Below, piece by piece: positions 32,812-33,893 of a stretch of 33,893 bases of DNA. Source of the stretch: Pirellulales bacterium (lineage in GTDB: Bacteria > Planctomycetota > Planctomycetia > Pirellulales > Thermoguttaceae). Position 1 is the stretch's first letter; each line of letters opens with the position of its first letter. The notes under the pieces were generated by a model. That model was not told where the DNA came from. It worked only from the letters and a program-made list of their open reading frames with translations, and made no database searches. Location: the NCBI GenBank assembly GCA_016931075.1, contig JAFGFF010000234.1:1-33893 (forward strand), read 5' to 3'. A program made the position numbers and the translations under genes.

Positions 32812-32973
32812 CTATGGAACCGACCTTGTGCTGTGAAGGATTAGAGAAGAGGCCTTGATTCATTTCTCGCGACCTGTGTTCCGCGATGGTCGCGTTATCG
32901 ACACAAGAGGCGGCAGCGAAGAAGGCCCGTTGATTTAAGCTACTCTGATTCTCGTATGACAGGAGACCGAAGC

Positions 32974-33893
32974 ATGAGACGTGTCCTAGTGCCGCTTTTA
33001 CTCATCGCGATAATCGTGATGGCGTCACCCAGTTATGCCGGCTGGTTGATCGATTTCCAGGGTGACAACACCCATGGCGGGTACGGCAATCAAAAGGGCC
33101 CCATTGACTACGTGTTTCCCAACGGTGAAGTGGGGAATTATCTTGAGATGCAGGCCGTGGACGCGGCTGCATCGTCCTCGTATGACACGACACCAATGAC
33201 ATGGTCAGGGTTGGTGGACAGCGCCGGCTCGGCGACCAGCGTGGCATTTACCTTCCTTGGCACGGACGACCTGGTCGGCTGGGCGGGAACCATCGCCCCT
33301 CCCGGGAACGGACAAACCGGCCTTAACAACGACTACATGCTCGTTCTGCCCGCAGGCAATAGCTACGGCACAACCACGGACGGGAGTTACGACTTCGAGA
33401 TCACGGGCCTCTCGGCGTCGACGAACTATCGGCTCGGCCTGGTGTCAAGCAGCGATTACCACAACACCAAAGGCCTGGATTTCTCGTTCGACGGCGGCGC
33501 CGTGGCCCGTGAGCTTCGCAACGCGTACCTGACGAACACCATAGTGACCGTCCAGTCCGATGCCACGGGCAAGATCACCGGAACGGTGTCGTGTCCCGCG
33601 GGACTTACGGGCGAATGGGGAGGGATGACCATTGATCTTTTCCCGTCCGGCGTGATCCGCCAATGGAACCTCGACATCGGAGGCGACGGTATTAGCGCGT
33701 CGTCGCCTCAGGATACCCTTCCTCATCCTTACGGGCCGGATGAGTTCGGGTATTGGAATGCCATGGACGTCCAGGCGTTGACAGGCAGCAATCCCGAGCC
33801 GTACACGGTCGATCCGTCGGTCCAGATGAAGGACAGCGACGGCACTCTCACCAACGTGACGTTCACGTTGTTGGGCAACTGTGGCGGTTGGAC
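32974..33893 (+). CDS. Secreted protein with two homologous modules (3' end outside window)
   Basis: The frame opens at ATG 32974 behind AGGAG and remains open for 306 codons to the right edge. A Sec signal peptide (1-22, ending SYA-GW) is followed by an all-beta extracellular-looking domain. Two similar segments occur: residues ~46-100 (YLEMQAVDA, SGLVDSAGSATSVAFTFLG, GW) and ~260-306 (WNAMDVQAL, QMKDSDGTLTNVTFTLLGN, GGW), suggesting an internal module of about 210 residues repeated at least twice. No enzymatic motif was recognised. By analogy with neighbours it may end in a PEP-CTERM tail, which cannot be seen. The mature part could be a surface-displayed, glycan-binding or adhesion protein. 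Confidence 0.8.
   Translation, partial: MRRVLVPLLLIAIIVMASPSYAGWLIDFQGDNTHGGYGNQKGPIDYVFPNGEVGNYLEMQAVDAAASSSYDTTPMTWSGLVDSAGSATSVAFTFLGTDDLVGWAGTIAPPGNGQTGLNNDYMLVLPAGNSYGTTTDGSYDFEITGLSASTNYRLGLVSSSDYHNTKGLDFSFDGGAVARELRNAYLTNTIVTVQSDATGKITGTVSCPAGLTGEWGGMTIDLFPSGVIRQWNLDIGGDGISASSPQDTLPHPYGPDEFGYWNAMDVQALTGSNPEPYTVDPSVQMKDSDGTLTNVTFTLLGNCGGW

Overview
The window looks like chromosomal DNA of a planctomycete, probably close to the Pirellulales. This is inferred from gene families visible in the sequence: three prepilin-like DUF1559 proteins, two of them paired with small lipoproteins; TIGR03067 domains; exported proteins with dockerin-like EF-hands and PEP-CTERM tails; Tat-exported sulfatase and amidohydrolase; and an ECF sigma fragment of the Rhodopirellula/Verrucomicrobium type. 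No taxonomic search was possible.

Layout. 1-6.2 kb: the 5' part of an unrecognised membrane-anchored protein, chorismate synthase (aroC), a SAM methyltransferase, and a two-gene signalling unit (hybrid histidine kinase followed by a double-receiver protein). 6.7-12.3 kb: a GH5-like secreted protein, a repeat-rich spacer, a DUF1559 protein, a NodT/TolC-type outer-membrane lipoprotein, and a very cysteine-rich exported protein. 12.4-15.7 kb: two tandem paralogues joining a TIGR03067 domain to a WD40-like/TolB-like propeller, each with its own copy of the same promoter. 15.8-16.7 kb: a membrane protein whose C-terminal domain is cut off where it meets the tail of a REP-associated tyrosine transposase (RAYT). 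16.9-28.7 kb: a long minus-strand run dominated by exported polysaccharide-degrading or sulfate-ester enzymes (alginate-lyase-like, sulfatase, metal-dependent amidohydrolase, GH28-like, BNR-repeat protein), then a lipoprotein/DUF1559 pair and a LamG protein that has lost its signal peptide and abuts a decapitated sigma factor. 29.2-33.9 kb: a plus-strand DUF1559/lipoprotein pair, a GH127-like enzyme, and the start of another secreted protein.

How it fits together. The 17-33 kb part reads as an accessory locus for breaking down sulfated or uronate/arabinose-containing polysaccharides, with secreted enzymes, surface-sorting tags and pseudopilin-like proteins. No SusC/D or dedicated transporter is present.

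The strongest unexplained structure is a set of short hairpins of at least five unrelated sequences. Each is preceded directly, or within 2 nt, by GTAG or GGAG, and three of the five occur as head-to-head inverted pairs. That is the architecture of REP/BIME elements moved by RAYT transposases, and a RAYT remnant lies in the same window. Two other repeat types (CTAACCA heptamer arrays, and a roughly 50-bp element upstream of two secreted-protein genes) are also recorded.
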